The notes: generated by a model not told the origin, from the sequence alone. Positions 15,184 to 24,507 are shown, counted from the first letter of the stretch. The stretch is DNA of 64,000 nucleotides from Pararoseomonas sp. SCSIO 73927 (GCF_037040815.1 NZ_CP146232.1:2722501-2786500), one strand, 5' to 3'. Numbers and translations: made by a program.

Positions 15184-15520
15184 CCTCATGCGCTGCCGTC
15201 GGTCTCGCGCCGGAATGTACGGGCATCCCGGCCCTGGATCGACAGCGGCCAGGCCGCGGCGGCGGTGGCCGAGAGGGCTCGTCGGGCGCTTCGGAAGGCG
15301 AGCCCGCCCCCGTCCAGGCCCACCCGCCGGCACCGCACGAGAGGGCTTCTCCTCTCCTCGGCCATCAGAGGAGGGCCAGGTGCCGGCGCCCTCTCGCTCC
15401 CCAATCGCGTTCACGTGATCGCGCTTCGGCCGGTGCGGGCGCGCGGCTCGGGGTGCTGTCGCGTTCTGGCCGGAGCAACCGCCGCCCATTGCGGCCGCGC
15501 CGCCGCCCGGGAGAAACACG
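15184..15520. other. Intergenic region, no gene seen
   Basis: About 340 bp of very GC-rich DNA between divergent genes. Overlapping open frames on both strands are attributable to base composition. It presumably contains the promoters of both flanking genes, but I can point to no clear motif. Confidence 0.4.
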
Positions 15521-16033
15521 ATGCGCGCCAGCCCCTTCCTCGCCGCCCTGCCCGCCCTCTGCCTCGCCCTGCCGCCGGGGGCCGGGGCGCAGTCCAACCA
15601 GCCGCCCGTGCCGAACCAGGCCCCAGCCGCGGAGGCGCCGCCCAACCGGCCCACCGCCGCCAACCCGACCCCCATGACGCCGACCCCGAGGGCGCCGGAC
15701 ATGCGGACCTATGTCGGGATGCTGCAGAAGGCGGCGGAGGACCTGCGGCGGGAGATTCCGCGCGCGGAGTCCAGCGCCCGGACGACGCAGGGCGGCGCCG
15801 TCTCCCCCGCGCTGATCGGGCTGATGCAGGCCATGCAGGAGGCCCGGAGCGCCGCCGAGCGCGCGCCGGAGAGCTTCACCGGCAACGACGTCTTCAAGGA
15901 CGGCGTGCGGGAGATGCGGGCGCGCTACACCGACATCACCTCGCGCCAGGAGGACCAGCCCCGCGCGCTGGAGGCGGCGCGGGCCACGCTCGGTGCGCTG
16001 GAGCGGATCCAGCAGGCCGCCTCGGCCTCCTGA
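15521..16033 (+). CDS. Secreted hypothetical protein with Pro/Asn-rich linker
   Basis: A 170-aa protein with a clear signal peptide (MRASPFLAALPALCLALPPG, cleavage near GAGAQS). Residues 25-60 are a low-complexity linker rich in Pro, Asn and Thr, followed by a helical domain (MRTYVGMLQKAAEDLRREIP; LIGLMQAMQEARSAAERAPE) and an Ala-rich end. GGAGA precedes the ATG. It is probably periplasmic and of unknown function. It converges with the dehalogenase gene, 4 bp apart at the stops. Confidence 0.75.
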   Translation: MRASPFLAALPALCLALPPGAGAQSNQPPVPNQAPAAEAPPNRPTAANPTPMTPTPRAPDMRTYVGMLQKAAEDLRREIPRAESSARTTQGGAVSPALIGLMQAMQEARSAAERAPESFTGNDVFKDGVREMRARYTDITSRQEDQPRALEAARATLGALERIQQAASAS

Positions 16034-16037
16034 GGCG

Positions 16038-16757
16038 CTAGAGCCCGAGCCGCCCGGCCAGGGCGCCGAAGTCCGGCGCCACGGCGTCCCATTCCTCCGC
16101 CGGGGCCAGGTCGGTCGCCTGCCCCGGCCCGTGCTCCAGCGGGCGGGGCACGAAGGCGGTGCGCAGCCCGCAGCGCCGCGCCGCCGCCAGGTCACCGTTA
16201 TGGGCCGCGACGAGGCAGACCTCCTCCGGCCGCATGGCCAGCACCTCCGCGGTGCGGAGATAGGCCTCGGGCGCCGGCTTGTAGGCCCGCGCCACCTCCG
16301 CGCCGAGGATGCAATCCCAGGGCAGGCCGGCGCGCTTGGCCATGTCCGTCATGAGAATGATGTTGCCGTTGGAGAGCGGCGCGACGATGTACCGCGCCCG
16401 CAGCCGCGTCAGGCCCGCCACGGCGTCCGGCCAGGGATCGAGCCGGTGCCAGGCGAGGTTCAGCTCGTCCAGCTCCGCCGCCGGCACGCGGGCGGGGTCG
16501 ATGCCGAAATCCGGCAGCACCGCCTCCAGGTTCTCCCGGTGCAGCACGTCCAGCCGGGTGAAGGGGCGGGTTCCGCTGCGCACCGCCTCCATGGCGGGCT
16601 GGTAGCGGCGGCGCCAGGCATCGGCGAAGGCGGCGGGATCAGTGTCGGCCGCATGGCGCGCCAGGAAGGGCGCCGCCTCCCGCGCCACGCCGCTGCGCCA
16701 GTCCACCACCGTGCCGAACACGTCGAACACCAGGGCGCGCACGCCGTCCAGGGCCAT
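16038..16757 (-). CDS. Haloacid dehalogenase, type II (HAD superfamily)
   Basis: A 239-aa cytoplasmic hydrolase, likely removing halide from 2-haloacids or acting on a related carboxylate. The HAD motifs are present: VFDVFGTVVDW with the Asp nucleophile at residue 12, PLSNGNIIL with Ser for motif II, ARAYKPAPEAY with the Lys, and VAAHNGDLAAARRCGLRTAF for the acidic loop. The type II family usually has SSNPWD in the last motif, where this protein has AAHNGD. Many proteins annotated this way have other substrates, so the fold is certain but the reaction is not. Confidence 0.85.
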   Translation of the reverse strand: MALDGVRALVFDVFGTVVDWRSGVAREAAPFLARHAADTDPAAFADAWRRRYQPAMEAVRSGTRPFTRLDVLHRENLEAVLPDFGIDPARVPAAELDELNLAWHRLDPWPDAVAGLTRLRARYIVAPLSNGNIILMTDMAKRAGLPWDCILGAEVARAYKPAPEAYLRTAEVLAMRPEEVCLVAAHNGDLAAARRCGLRTAFVPRPLEHGPGQATDLAPAEEWDAVAPDFGALAGRLGL

Positions 16758-16802
16758 CGGCTTCCTCCCGCTTCTCCCGGCTAGCCTGCCACGGCCGGCG
16801 GC

Positions 16803-17837
16803 TCAGCCCCAGGGGCCGCGCGGGCGGCGTGGGGCGCCGCCCCAGGGACCGGGTGCCTGGCCGCCCGTAGGACCACGGGCGGGGCCGCCCTGGAAGCCGC
16901 CCGTGAGGCCGCCCGTGAAACCGCCCGCGAAACCGCCCGTGAAATTGCCGGAGGGACCGCCGGCCGGGCCGCTCATGAAGCCGCCCATCGGCGGCGGCCC
17001 GCCCGCCAGTTCCATCAGCGCGCGCACCCGGTTCTCCGTGCTGGGATGGGTGGAGAAGAGGTTGTCCATCCCCGTGCCGGAGAGCGGGTTGACGATGAAG
17101 AGGTGCGCCGTGCCGGGATTCGCCTCCGCCGCGCCGTTGGGGATGGCGTGGCGCCCCGCCTCCAGCCGCTGCAGCGCCCGGGCCAGGCCGAGCGGGGATC
17201 CGGCGATGGCCGCGCCCATCCGGTCCGCCTCGTACTCGCGGGACCGGCTGACGGCCATCTGCACCACCATGGCGACGAGCGGCGCGACGATGATTGCCAG
17301 CAGCACGCCGACCCCGCCCAGCGGCCCGTTCCGGTTCCGGTGGCCGAACATCCCGCCGAACTGCGCCAGCACGCCGATGGCGCCCGCCAGGCTGGCGGCC
17401 ACCGTCATGATCAGCGTGTCCCGGTTGCGGATATGCGCCAGCTCGTGCGCAACCACTCCCGCCACCTCCTCCTCCGGCATCATCGCCAGCAGGCCGGTGG
17501 TGACGGCCACGGCGGAATGCGCGGGGGAGCGGCCGGTGGCGAAGGCGTTGGGCTGGTCCTCGTGGATCACGTAGAGGGCGGGAACGGGCACCTCGGCCCG
17601 GGCGGCGAGGGCCGCGACCATGGCGTGCAGCCGCGGCTCCTCGGCGGGGCCGACGGGCTGCGCGTTGTGCATCCGCAGCACCATCGAATCCGAGTTCCAC
17701 CAGGCGAAGAGGTTCGTGCCCACCCCGAAGAGGAAGGCGACCACCATTCCCTGCCGCCCGCCCAGAAGGAAGCCGACGCCGGCGAAAAGGGCGACCATTC
17801 CCGCCATCAGCACGGCGGTGCGCGCGTAACCCGTCAC
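16803..17837 (-). CDS. htpX: HtpX-type membrane zinc metalloprotease with Gly-rich tail
   Basis: The 344-aa inner-membrane protease degrades misfolded membrane proteins. Membrane segments lie at about residues 7-25, 30-45, 140-160 and 175-195. Zinc ligands are H131-E132-x2-H135 (AHELAH) and the glutamate of [10 protein letters not shown]. The core ends around residue 285, where usual HtpX proteins stop. A tail of about 60 residues follows, made of repeated GGFTGG-like units and Pro ([17 protein letters not shown]). The tail is encoded by a 12-bp tandem repeat and is not needed for the fold. The gene is divergent from the SdhAF4-like microgene. Confidence 0.93.
   Translation of the reverse strand: MTGYARTAVLMAGMVALFAGVGFLLGGRQGMVVAFLFGVGTNLFAWWNSDSMVLRMHNAQPVGPAEEPRLHAMVAALAARAEVPVPALYVIHEDQPNAFATGRSPAHSAVAVTTGLLAMMPEEEVAGVVAHELAHIRNRDTLIMTVAASLAGAIGVLAQFGGMFGHRNRNGPLGGVGVLLAIIVAPLVAMVVQMAVSRSREYEADRMGAAIAGSPLGLARALQRLEAGRHAIPNGAAEANPGTAHLFIVNPLSGTGMDNLFSTHPSTENRVRALMELAGGPPPMGGFMSGPAGGPSGNFTGGFAGGFTGGLTGGFQGGPARGPTGGQAPGPWGGAPRRPRGPWG
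16894..16941 (-). repeat. 12-bp tandem repeat within the htpX tail
   Basis: Four consecutive copies of AARCCGCCCGYG-type units encode the Thr/Ala-Gly-Gly-Phe/Leu repeats of the protease C-terminus, with degenerate copies on either side. It is in frame (12 bp), so copy-number change would alter tail length without breaking the gene. Confidence 0.75.
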
Positions 17838-17871
17838 GGGACCCGTTCCTCCTCTGCCCGACCGTTCCTAC

Positions 17872-18039
17872 ATGAGGCGCATGGCCGAGACCGACACCAC
17901 CAAGACCCCGCCCACCCCTCCGGTTGCGCCGCCCAGGCCGGAAACGCCGCCCATGCCCGCCGAGATCGGCGGGCCGAAGGGGCCGGAGCCGACCCGCTAC
18001 GGCGACTGGGAGCGCAAGGGCCGCGTGAGCGACTTCTAG
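17872..18039 (+). CDS. DUF1674 / SdhAF4-like succinate dehydrogenase assembly factor
   Basis: A 55-aa protein whose C-terminus reads [20 protein letters not shown] followed by SDF, the conserved signature of the DUF1674/SDHAF4 family. Relatives assist flavinylation and assembly of the succinate dehydrogenase flavoprotein. The N-terminal half is Pro/Thr-rich and disordered. Translation may start at ATG 17872 or at ATG 17881 (52 aa). It is divergent from htpX with 34 bp between starts. The gene is short and easily missed, but the motif is unmistakable. Confidence 0.9.
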   Translation: MRRMAETDTTKTPPTPPVAPPRPETPPMPAEIGGPKGPEPTRYGDWERKGRVSDF

Positions 18040-18089
18040 GGCGCGGGCCGGCCGTTCCCGCCGGGAAGGGCAGAGGATAGGTTCGGCGC

Positions 18090-18791
18090 ATGATGTCTCG
18101 CGCGCTCGCCCTCCTCGCCTTGCAAGGGCTTCTGGCCGTGGGCGCGGCGGCCGCGCCCTGCGGGCCCTTGCCGGCCGGCGCCGCCGCGATCAGCCCCGCC
18201 CCGCGCGGCGATGAGCGCGGCCAGCGCCTCACAGAACGCCGGATGGCCGGGCTGGCGGCTGACCCTGCCGAGACCCTGCTGGTCGGCGATTCCATTTTTG
18301 ACGGCTGGCGCTCGGCCGCCGCCGATCTCGGCCGGCCCGTGACGAATTTCGGGGTGGGCGGCGACCGGACGGAGAACGTGCTGGACCGGATCGACCGCGC
18401 GGCCTTCCCGCCGGGCGCCTTCCGGCGCGCGGTGCTACTCATCGGCACGAACAACCTGGCCCGCGACGAGGCCTGCGCGGTCCTCGGGGGCATCTCCGCC
18501 ATCGTCGCGCGGCTGCAGCAGCGCCTGCCCGGCGCGGAGATCGTGGTCGTCTCCATCCTGCCGCGCGGCCCCGGGCTGCGGGCACGCCGGGAGAAGATCG
18601 AGGCGGTGAACCGCGCCCTGGCCGAGGGCCAGGCAGCGATGAAGATCCGCTTCGTGAACGCCTTCACCCCCTTCGACGAGGCCTGCGCCGGGCAGGAAGG
18701 GTGCCCGCTGCTGCCGGACCGGCTGCACCCCGGGCCGGAGGGCTACCGGCTGCTCGGGCGCAGCATCGCGGCGGCGCTGGACGGGCGGTGA
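18090..18791 (+). CDS. SGNH/GDSL-family secreted hydrolase
   Basis: A 233-aa protein with a signal peptide (residues 1-22, Ala/Leu-rich) and the SGNH blocks: VGDSIF with Ser68, FGVGGD with the oxyanion Gly, LIGTNNL with Asn, and PDRLHPGPEGY with the Asp/His pair near the C-terminus. It is probably an esterase or acetylhydrolase acting on a surface polysaccharide or lipid in the periplasm. It converges with a glycosyltransferase gene (7 bp between stops), compatible with envelope work. The substrate is unknown. Confidence 0.88.
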   Translation: MMSRALALLALQGLLAVGAAAAPCGPLPAGAAAISPAPRGDERGQRLTERRMAGLAADPAETLLVGDSIFDGWRSAAADLGRPVTNFGVGGDRTENVLDRIDRAAFPPGAFRRAVLLIGTNNLARDEACAVLGGISAIVARLQQRLPGAEIVVVSILPRGPGLRARREKIEAVNRALAEGQAAMKIRFVNAFTPFDEACAGQEGCPLLPDRLHPGPEGYRLLGRSIAAALDGR

Positions 18792-18798
18792 GGGGGCC

Positions 18799-19908
18799 TC
18801 AGAGCCCCAGAAGGTCGAGGGTCCGCTCGACCACCGCGCGCTCGTCGTAGAGTTCCAGGGCCCGGGCCCGCCCCGCCTCGCCCATCCGCGCGCGCAGGGC
18901 GGCATCCTCCGCCAGGCGGTTCAGCGCGGCCGCCAGCGGCTCCACCGTGGCGGGCGGGACGAGAAGGCCCGTCTCCCCCTCCACCACCTGCTCGCGGGGG
19001 CCGCTGATGTCGGTGGCGACGACGGGCAGGCCCGTCAGCATCGCCTCGATCACCGACATGGGCAGCCCCTCGAAATGGCTGGGCAGGCAGAAGATGTCGG
19101 AGGCGGCGAGGACCCGCTCCGTGTCGTGGCGGTAGCCGAGGCGGCGCAGGCGCGGGCCCAGCGCCGCGGCGGCGCGGGCGAAGTCCGGGTCCAGCCCGGC
19201 GCCGTGATCGCTGACCAGCCGTTCCCCCACCACCCAGAGCGTGGCACCTGGGACAGCCTCCATCGCCCGCAGCAGCTCCGGGTAGCCCTTGTGGCGCACC
19301 AGGCGGGAGAGGGCGGTGATGACCACCGCCCCCGGCGCCTCGCCCATCTCCGCGCGCAGGGCGGCGCGGGCCTCCGGATCGGGTCGGAAGCGGGCGGGGT
19401 CGCGGCCGTTCCGGACGGCGACGGGGGCGGGGTGGATGCGCAGCCGGCGCGCGTCGCCCGCCTCCTCCTCGCTGACGGTCAGGAAGGTGTCGGTCAGCCG
19501 TCCGCCGAGCCATTCCACGAGGAGGGAGAGGGCGCGGCGCCAGGGGCGGCCGGGCTGGTTGAAGAGGAATCCGTGGACCGTGTAGGCGGTGCGCGGCACC
19601 CCCTCCATGCGCGCCGCCACGCGCGCCAGCAGGCCGGAGATGGGGAAGTGGCCATGGACCAGATCCGGCCGCGTGTCCCGGATCGCCCGGCGCAGGGCGC
19701 GGAAGGCCCGCAGGTTGGCGGCGGGGGAGAAGCTGCGCGCCATGGGCACGGGGATCACGGTGAAGCCCTCAGCCCGCGCCAGCTCCAGCAGGGGCCCCTC
19801 GGCGCAGGCGGCCAGCACCTCGTGCCCGCGCGCGCGGGCGCCGCGCATCAGCGGCACGATGAAGTGCCACAGGGCGAAATCGACGTTGGCGACGAAGAGG
19901 ACCCGCAT
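18799..19908 (-). CDS. Glycosyltransferase family 4 protein
   Basis: A 369-aa GT-B enzyme. The N-terminal domain begins MRVLFVANVDFALWHFIVPL and includes PDLVHGHFPISGLLARVAAR. The C-terminal nucleotide-sugar domain has ITALSRLVRHKGYPELLRAM and the E-x7-E motif region HFEGLPMSVIEAMLTGLPVV. It most resembles hexosyl or N-acetylhexosaminyl transferases of capsule and LPS pathways. It stands outside any obvious polysaccharide cluster. Acceptor and donor cannot be assigned. Confidence 0.9.
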   Translation of the reverse strand: MRVLFVANVDFALWHFIVPLMRGARARGHEVLAACAEGPLLELARAEGFTVIPVPMARSFSPAANLRAFRALRRAIRDTRPDLVHGHFPISGLLARVAARMEGVPRTAYTVHGFLFNQPGRPWRRALSLLVEWLGGRLTDTFLTVSEEEAGDARRLRIHPAPVAVRNGRDPARFRPDPEARAALRAEMGEAPGAVVITALSRLVRHKGYPELLRAMEAVPGATLWVVGERLVSDHGAGLDPDFARAAAALGPRLRRLGYRHDTERVLAASDIFCLPSHFEGLPMSVIEAMLTGLPVVATDISGPREQVVEGETGLLVPPATVEPLAAALNRLAEDAALRARMGEAGRARALELYDERAVVERTLDLLGL

Positions 19909-19970
19909 GGGGCGGGGACTTCGCGCATTTCAGGCGGCCTGTGCAGCCCGGCGGGCGGAGGACCGGCATG

Positions 19971-20004
19971 AAAAAGGGGCCGCCGGACGGTCCGGCAGCC
20001 CCTT
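19971..20004 (-). terminator. Rho-independent terminator of the small secreted-protein gene
   Basis: On the minus strand AAGGGGCTGCCGGA pairs with TCCGGCGGCCCCTT (one internal mismatch), followed immediately by a T run. It lies 33 bp beyond the stop at 20037. Confidence 0.85.
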
Positions 20005-20036
20005 CCGCGCGCGCTCCGCGGGGGCGGAGCGGCGGC

Positions 20037-20246
20037 TCAGCCGTGCTGGCCGCCGCCGCCCGTGGCGCCGCTCGCCTCGAGCAGGCCCTGCCCGGAATTG
20101 CCGGCCAGAGAGGTGCGGCTGCCGGTGGCGACCCAGCGGCCCGAGGCGGTGGCGCCCTCGGGGACGCGGTCCTGGTCGGCGAGGGCCGGGGCGGCGAGGG
20201 AGCCGATCAGGGCGGTGGCGAGGGCGAGGGTGCGAAGGCTGGACAT
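20037..20246 (-). CDS. Small secreted hypothetical protein
   Basis: A 69-aa protein with a clear signal peptide (LRTLALATALIGSLAAPALA) and a short Gly/Ser-rich mature part that includes DRVPEGATASGRWVATGSRT. The ATG at 20246 has AAGGA ahead of it at good spacing; longer readings into upstream DNA are not protein-like. A T-run terminator follows. No family recognised. Confidence 0.7.
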   Translation of the reverse strand: MSSLRTLALATALIGSLAAPALADQDRVPEGATASGRWVATGSRTSLAGNSGQGLLEASGATGGGGQHG

Positions 20247-20423
20247 CGGATCATCCTTTCGATGGATGACGGCGGCTGCTTGTCGTCGTCTGGTGGCAGG
20301 GATATGCGCCGCCAGGACGTCCTGCACCACTCGATGCGGCGGATGCCTGGTATCCATCAAACGGATGCCTTGGGAGGGCTCCGACCTGATCGCCCCTCCT
20401 GCCGAAGTCCGGCCGCGGCGCCG

Positions 20424-21692
20424 TCAGCCCCGGCGGAAGCGGGCGATGAAGAAGCCGTCCATGCCGCCCCGGTCCGCCCAGAGGTCCGGCCGGGTCCGCA
20501 GCGCCCCCTCGGCCGTCACGGCCTCCTCCAGCCCCGGAACCTCCTCCGGCCGGATCGGCTCGGGCGTCAGCCCGAGGGCGGCGGCGCGGGCGAGGTGTGC
20601 CTCCCCTTCCTCCGGCTGGAGCGAGCAGGTGGCGACCACCAGCCGCCCGCCGGGGGCGAGCAGGCCGGAGGCGGCCTCGATCAGCGCCGCCTGGGTCGCG
20701 GCCAGTTTCGGCACGTCCTTCGGGCGGCGGAGGTGCTGCACCTCGGGATGGCGGCGGATGGTGCCGGTGGCGGTGCAGGGGGCGTCCAGCAGCACGGAGT
20801 CGAAGCCGCCGCGGTGCTCGGCGGCCCAGGGGATGGCGTCCGCCACCACCAGCTCCGCCTCCATCTTGAGGCGCGACAGGTTCTCCCGCAGGCGCTCGGC
20901 GCGGTGGGCGTCCTTCTCCACTGCCGTCACCCGCGCGCCGGCGGCGGCGAGCTGGGCGGTCTTCCCGCCGGGCGCGGCGCAGAGATCGGCCACGCGCCCC
21001 TCGGGGGAGGGGGCCAGCAGCCGGGCGGGCAGGCTGGCGGCGGCGTCCTGTGCCCAGAAGCCGCCCTCGGCGAAGCCGGGGATCTCCGTGATGCGCGTGC
21101 CCGGCGCCATGCGGGCCGTGCCGTTGGGCAGGATCTCCGCCCCTTCCGGCGCGGCGAAGCCGGGGGCGAGAGAGAGGTCCAGCGGGGCGGGGCGGGTGTG
21201 CGCCTCCGCCACCGCGCGCACCTTCGGGCCGTAAGCGGCGTGCCAGGCAGACCAGAGCCAGGCGGGGGTGTCCAGGCGCGCGGCGTCCAGCCCTTCCAGC
21301 GCGGCCGGCCCTTCCGTGGCCACCTTGCGCAGCACGGCGTTCACCAGCCCGGCGAAGGGGCGCGGCGCCAGGGCCACCGCCTCCGCCACCGCCGCGTGGG
21401 CGGGGGTGCCGAGGAGGAGCAGGTCGGCCGCGCCGATGCGCAGCGCCTGCATGGCGGGGGGCGAGGGCTCCCGGCGGAGATAGGGTTCCAGCACCGCGTC
21501 CAGGCTGCCCAGGCGGCGCAGCACGGCGGCGGCGATGCGGTGGGCGGCGGCGCGGTCCCGCGGCTGGAGGCGGCCGGGCAGGGAATCCAGCGCCTCGTCG
21601 AGGCCGCGGCGGCGCTCCAGCACGGCGGTGACGAGGGAGAAGGCGGCGGAGCGGGTGGGGTTGGACGGCATGCTGGGCGCGGCTTGGCGCAT
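20424..21692 (-). CDS. rsmB: RsmB/NOP-family RNA (cytosine-C5) methyltransferase
   Basis: A 422-aa S-adenosylmethionine-dependent enzyme that methylates cytosine in rRNA (C967 of 16S rRNA in E. coli RsmB). The N-terminal NusB-like helical domain spans residues 8-140 (AFSLVTAVLERRRGLDEALD). The catalytic domain has VADLCAAPGGKTAQLA for AdoMet binding, the cysteine in LLDAPCTATGTIRRHP, and the second cysteine motif VVATCSLQPEEGE. ATGs at 21692 and 21671 are both possible. The family is certain; whether the target base matches E. coli is assumed. Confidence 0.9.
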   Translation of the reverse strand: MRQAAPSMPSNPTRSAAFSLVTAVLERRRGLDEALDSLPGRLQPRDRAAAHRIAAAVLRRLGSLDAVLEPYLRREPSPPAMQALRIGAADLLLLGTPAHAAVAEAVALAPRPFAGLVNAVLRKVATEGPAALEGLDAARLDTPAWLWSAWHAAYGPKVRAVAEAHTRPAPLDLSLAPGFAAPEGAEILPNGTARMAPGTRITEIPGFAEGGFWAQDAAASLPARLLAPSPEGRVADLCAAPGGKTAQLAAAGARVTAVEKDAHRAERLRENLSRLKMEAELVVADAIPWAAEHRGGFDSVLLDAPCTATGTIRRHPEVQHLRRPKDVPKLAATQAALIEAASGLLAPGGRLVVATCSLQPEEGEAHLARAAALGLTPEPIRPEEVPGLEEAVTAEGALRTRPDLWADRGGMDGFFIARFRRG

Positions 21693-21850
21693 TTCGCGCG
21701 GGATGTGCAGCCCTTTCGCTGCAGACCGGGCAAGCTTTTGTGCGCCCCCGGCCGGTTGCCCCCGATCTATGGCCCCGGTGCCGGGCGCCGATGCCGGTTT
21801 CCCGGACGGTCTGGGCGCGCCGCCACGCAGCCCTGATCCCGCAGTTCCGG

Positions 21851-22765
21851 TCAGCCCTCCGCCGCCTGCCGTGCCCGGGCCTGGGCCCGGAAGAGCAGGG
21901 AAAGTCCGGCGAGGGTGAGAAGACCGCCGCCGAGATCCGCCCAGCCCAGCACCTCGTTCAGCACCGCCCAGCCGATCACGGCGGCCACGGGCGGGGCGAG
22001 GAGCTGCAGCGCGGCGGCGGTGGAGGGCGTGAAGCGCCGGAGCATGACGAAGAGCAGGGCGTAGCCGCCCACCCCGACCACCGTGACGCTGAAGGCGAGG
22101 GCCAGCCAGGCCTGGGTGCTAGCGGAGGTGGGCATCGGGCCGCCGAAGAGCGCGGCGAGGGGGAGGAGCAGGGCGACGCTGACAAGGCTCTGCCCCGTGC
22201 TGGCGGACCAGAGGTCCACGCGACCGCGCGCCGGGGCGAAGACGAGCAGCCCCGCCGCCTGCACGACGGCGCCGAGAAGCGCGAGGAAGACCCCCAGCGC
22301 CTCCGAGGCGCCGTGGCCGCCGGCACCGTCCTGCAACTGCCCGGCCAGGCGCACGCCGCCGAGCAGCGCCACCCCGGCCCAGCCCAGTGCTAGCCCGATC
22401 CAGGCGAGGCCTGACGGGCGCTTGCCCAGGAAGGCGGCTTCCCCCAGCGCCACCACCAGGGGCGTGGCGGCGCTGATGAGGGCGACGAGCCCGGACGGGA
22501 TCAGCGCCGTGGCCCACCAGGAGAGGGCGAGGTAGCCGCCCGTGCCGAGCAATCCCAGCAGCGCCACGCGCCCCCGGTCCTCGGGCGCCGGCATGCGGGA
22601 GCGGGTGGCGAGGGCGATGGCGAGCAGCAGCGGGGCGGTGAGGAGGAAGCGGATGGCCAGCGCCCAGAAGGGCGGCCATTCCAGCACCACGAAGCGCGCC
22701 GCGTTGAAGGCCGCGCCCCAGATGACGACGAAGGCGGCCGCCAGCAGGAGGTCGGCGGGCTTCAT
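21851..22765 (-). CDS. EamA/DMT-superfamily transporter
   Basis: A 304-aa inner-membrane protein with ten hydrophobic segments in two EamA repeats: LLLAAAFVVIWGAAFNAARF in the first, LALAFSVTVVGVGGYALLFV and LLAPPVAAVIGWAVLNEVLG in the second. The family exports amino acids, nucleobases or other metabolites. The ATG at 22765 forms an ATGA overlap with the upstream membrane-protein gene, so the two are translationally coupled. Substrate unknown. Confidence 0.9.
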   Translation of the reverse strand: MKPADLLLAAAFVVIWGAAFNAARFVVLEWPPFWALAIRFLLTAPLLLAIALATRSRMPAPEDRGRVALLGLLGTGGYLALSWWATALIPSGLVALISAATPLVVALGEAAFLGKRPSGLAWIGLALGWAGVALLGGVRLAGQLQDGAGGHGASEALGVFLALLGAVVQAAGLLVFAPARGRVDLWSASTGQSLVSVALLLPLAALFGGPMPTSASTQAWLALAFSVTVVGVGGYALLFVMLRRFTPSTAAALQLLAPPVAAVIGWAVLNEVLGWADLGGGLLTLAGLSLLFRAQARARQAAEG

Positions 22766-23010
22766 CCCCGCGTGTCCCGCTGGGCGTCCAGCCGGGCCGA
22801 CAGCGCGGCCTGCGCCCGCTCCATCCGCGCCACCATGATCCCCAGTCGGCCGAGGGCGAGCAGGCTGAGGGCGGAGACGGCCCCCGCCCCGGCGTAAAGG
22901 ATCCGCGCGCGGGACCATTCCGGCCCCAGCAGCGGCGTGCCCTGCAGCGCCAGCAGGCCGCAGCCGATCAGGGCCAGGATGCCGACGCCCTGAAGAATGC
23001 GGAACAGCAC
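22762..23010 (-). CDS. Small two-TM hypothetical membrane protein
   Basis: About 82 aa if started at the GTG at 23010, 4 bp after the folD stop. An ATG at 23082 in the same frame would overlap folD by 68 bp. It has hydrophobic segments LQGVGILALIGCGLLALQ and LYAGAGAVSALSLLALGRLG, and a C-terminal amphipathic helix rich in Arg and Ala. It lies between folD and the EamA gene in a same-strand run. No family recognised, and no strong ribosome-binding site at the GTG. Confidence 0.6.
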   Translation of the reverse strand: MLFRILQGVGILALIGCGLLALQGTPLLGPEWSRARILYAGAGAVSALSLLALGRLGIMVARMERAQAALSARLDAQRDTRG

Positions 23011-23014
23011 CGCG

Positions 23015-23941
23015 TCAGGCCAGGCCGGGGCCGTGGCCGTAGGATTGCTCGGGCGTCGCGTGCGCCTCCGCCACGCCGCCATTCGGCTCCAGCGGGACGC
23101 GGGCGCGGCGGGCGAGCGCGGCCTCCAGCGTGTTCTCCAGCAGGCAGGCGATGGTCATGGGACCGACACCGCCGGGGACGGGGGTGATCCAGCCGGCGTG
23201 CCCGATCGCGGCCTCGAAATCCACGTCGCCGGTCAGCTTGCCGTCGGTGCGGCGGTTGATGCCCACGTCGATCACCACGGCGCCGGGGGCGATCCAGTCC
23301 CCCTGCACCATGTTCGCGCGGCCCACCGCGGCCACCAGCACCTCCGCCCGGCGGCACTCCGCCGCGATGTCGCGGGAGCGGGAGTGCAGCATCGTGACGG
23401 TGGCGTCGGCCGCCAGCAGGAGCGCCGCCATCGGCCGCCCGACGATGGCGCTGCGCCCCAGCACCACGGCGCGGGCGCCGGAGAGCGTCACCCCGGCCTC
23501 CGCCAGCAGGTGCATCACGCCCTTCGGCGTGCAGGGCACGAGCCCGGGCAGGCCGGCGGCGAGCCGGCCGGCATTGACGGGGTGGAAGCCGTCCACGTCC
23601 TTCGCGGGGTCCACCGCCTCCAGCACCTTCTGGGCGTCGATGTGGCGGGGCAGCGGGAGCTGGACGAGGATGCCGTCCACCGCCGGGTCGGCGTTCAGCC
23701 CGGCGATGGTCCGCAGCAGCTCCGCCTCGGCCACGTCCTCCGGCAGGAGGATGGTCTCGCTGTCGTAGCCCGCCTCCTTCGCCGCGCGGTCCTTGGAGCG
23801 GACGTAGACGACGCTGGCGGGGTCGTCCCCCACCCGCACCACGCGCAGGCCCGGGCGGAAGGGCAGGGCCCCGATCCGGTCGGCCAGTCCGGCGCGGATA
23901 CGGGCGCCGACGGCCTTCCCGTCCAGGATCTTCGCGGCCAC
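23015..23941 (-). CDS. folD: Bifunctional methylenetetrahydrofolate dehydrogenase/methenyltetrahydrofolate cyclohydrolase
   Basis: A 308-aa cytosolic enzyme interconverting 5,10-methylene-, methenyl- and 10-formyl-tetrahydrofolate with NADP+. Motifs: [20 protein letters not shown] with the catalytic Tyr/Lys region, [12 protein letters not shown], the NADP site [18 protein letters not shown], and [20 protein letters not shown]. Length is typical, with a short extra C-terminal tail. It works with formate-tetrahydrofolate ligase (44173-45843) in C1 metabolism. It starts 1 bp from the stop of the YggT gene and forms part of a minus-strand run. Confidence 0.96.
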   Translation of the reverse strand: MAAKILDGKAVGARIRAGLADRIGALPFRPGLRVVRVGDDPASVVYVRSKDRAAKEAGYDSETILLPEDVAEAELLRTIAGLNADPAVDGILVQLPLPRHIDAQKVLEAVDPAKDVDGFHPVNAGRLAAGLPGLVPCTPKGVMHLLAEAGVTLSGARAVVLGRSAIVGRPMAALLLAADATVTMLHSRSRDIAAECRRAEVLVAAVGRANMVQGDWIAPGAVVIDVGINRRTDGKLTGDVDFEAAIGHAGWITPVPGGVGPMTIACLLENTLEAALARRARVPLEPNGGVAEAHATPEQSYGHGPGLA

Positions 23942-23942
23942 C

Positions 23943-24245
23943 TCAGGCCGCCAGGCGCCAGAGGGCGGGGAAGACGGTGACGTTGAGGAAGATCCGCAGC
24001 GCCTGGAGCAGCAGGATCAGCACCAGCGGCGAGAGGTCCACCCCGCCGAGATCGGGAAGGATGCGCCGGATCGGGCGCAGCGCGGGCTCCGTGACGCGCC
24101 AGAGGAAGTCCCCGATCGTCCAGACCAGGCGGTTCCGCGTGTCCAGCACGTTGAAGGCGGTGAGCAGGCTGAACACCGCCGCGATGATGAGAACCCACAC
24201 GTAGAGGCCGATCACCTGATCGATCAGCCAGAACAGAGCCGTCAT
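23943..24245 (-). CDS. YggT-family membrane protein
   Basis: A 100-aa protein with hydrophobic segments [20 protein letters not shown] and [20 protein letters not shown] around the conserved loop [20 protein letters not shown], the YggT/YlmG signature. The family is linked to osmotic tolerance and, in Gram-positives, cell division. It precedes folD on the same strand. The start is the ATG at 24245. Confidence 0.93.
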   Translation of the reverse strand: MTALFWLIDQVIGLYVWVLIIAAVFSLLTAFNVLDTRNRLVWTIGDFLWRVTEPALRPIRRILPDLGGVDLSPLVLILLLQALRIFLNVTVFPALWRLAA

Positions 24246-24431
24246 CCCGCACTCCTCTTCCGCCCGCGCCCGTGATCCGCCATCGCTGGGATCCGCCATC
24301 GCCGGGCCGTGAGGGCCCCGTGTATGGCCCGCATCCCCGCCCGTCCAGCGGGACGCTTGACGAGCGGGCTGCGGCGGGGAATAAGCCGCCCCACGCCCGC
24401 CGGTCCCCAAGCCTGCGGCCGCGGTGGTTAA

Positions 24432-24507
24432 GGGGCTGTAGCTCAGTTGGGAGAGCGCGTCGTTCGCAATGACGAGGCCAGGGGTTCGATTCCCCTCAGC
24501 TCCACCA
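24432..24507 (+). tRNA. tRNA-Ala (anticodon CGC)
   Basis: A full cloverleaf with genomic CCA: acceptor GGGGCTG paired with CAGCTCC, D arm GCTC/GAGC, anticodon loop TTCGCAA giving CGC (reads GCG), and T arm AGGGG-TTCGATT-CCCCT. The 3' end doubles as the integration site of the 12-kb satellite element. Confidence 0.97.
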
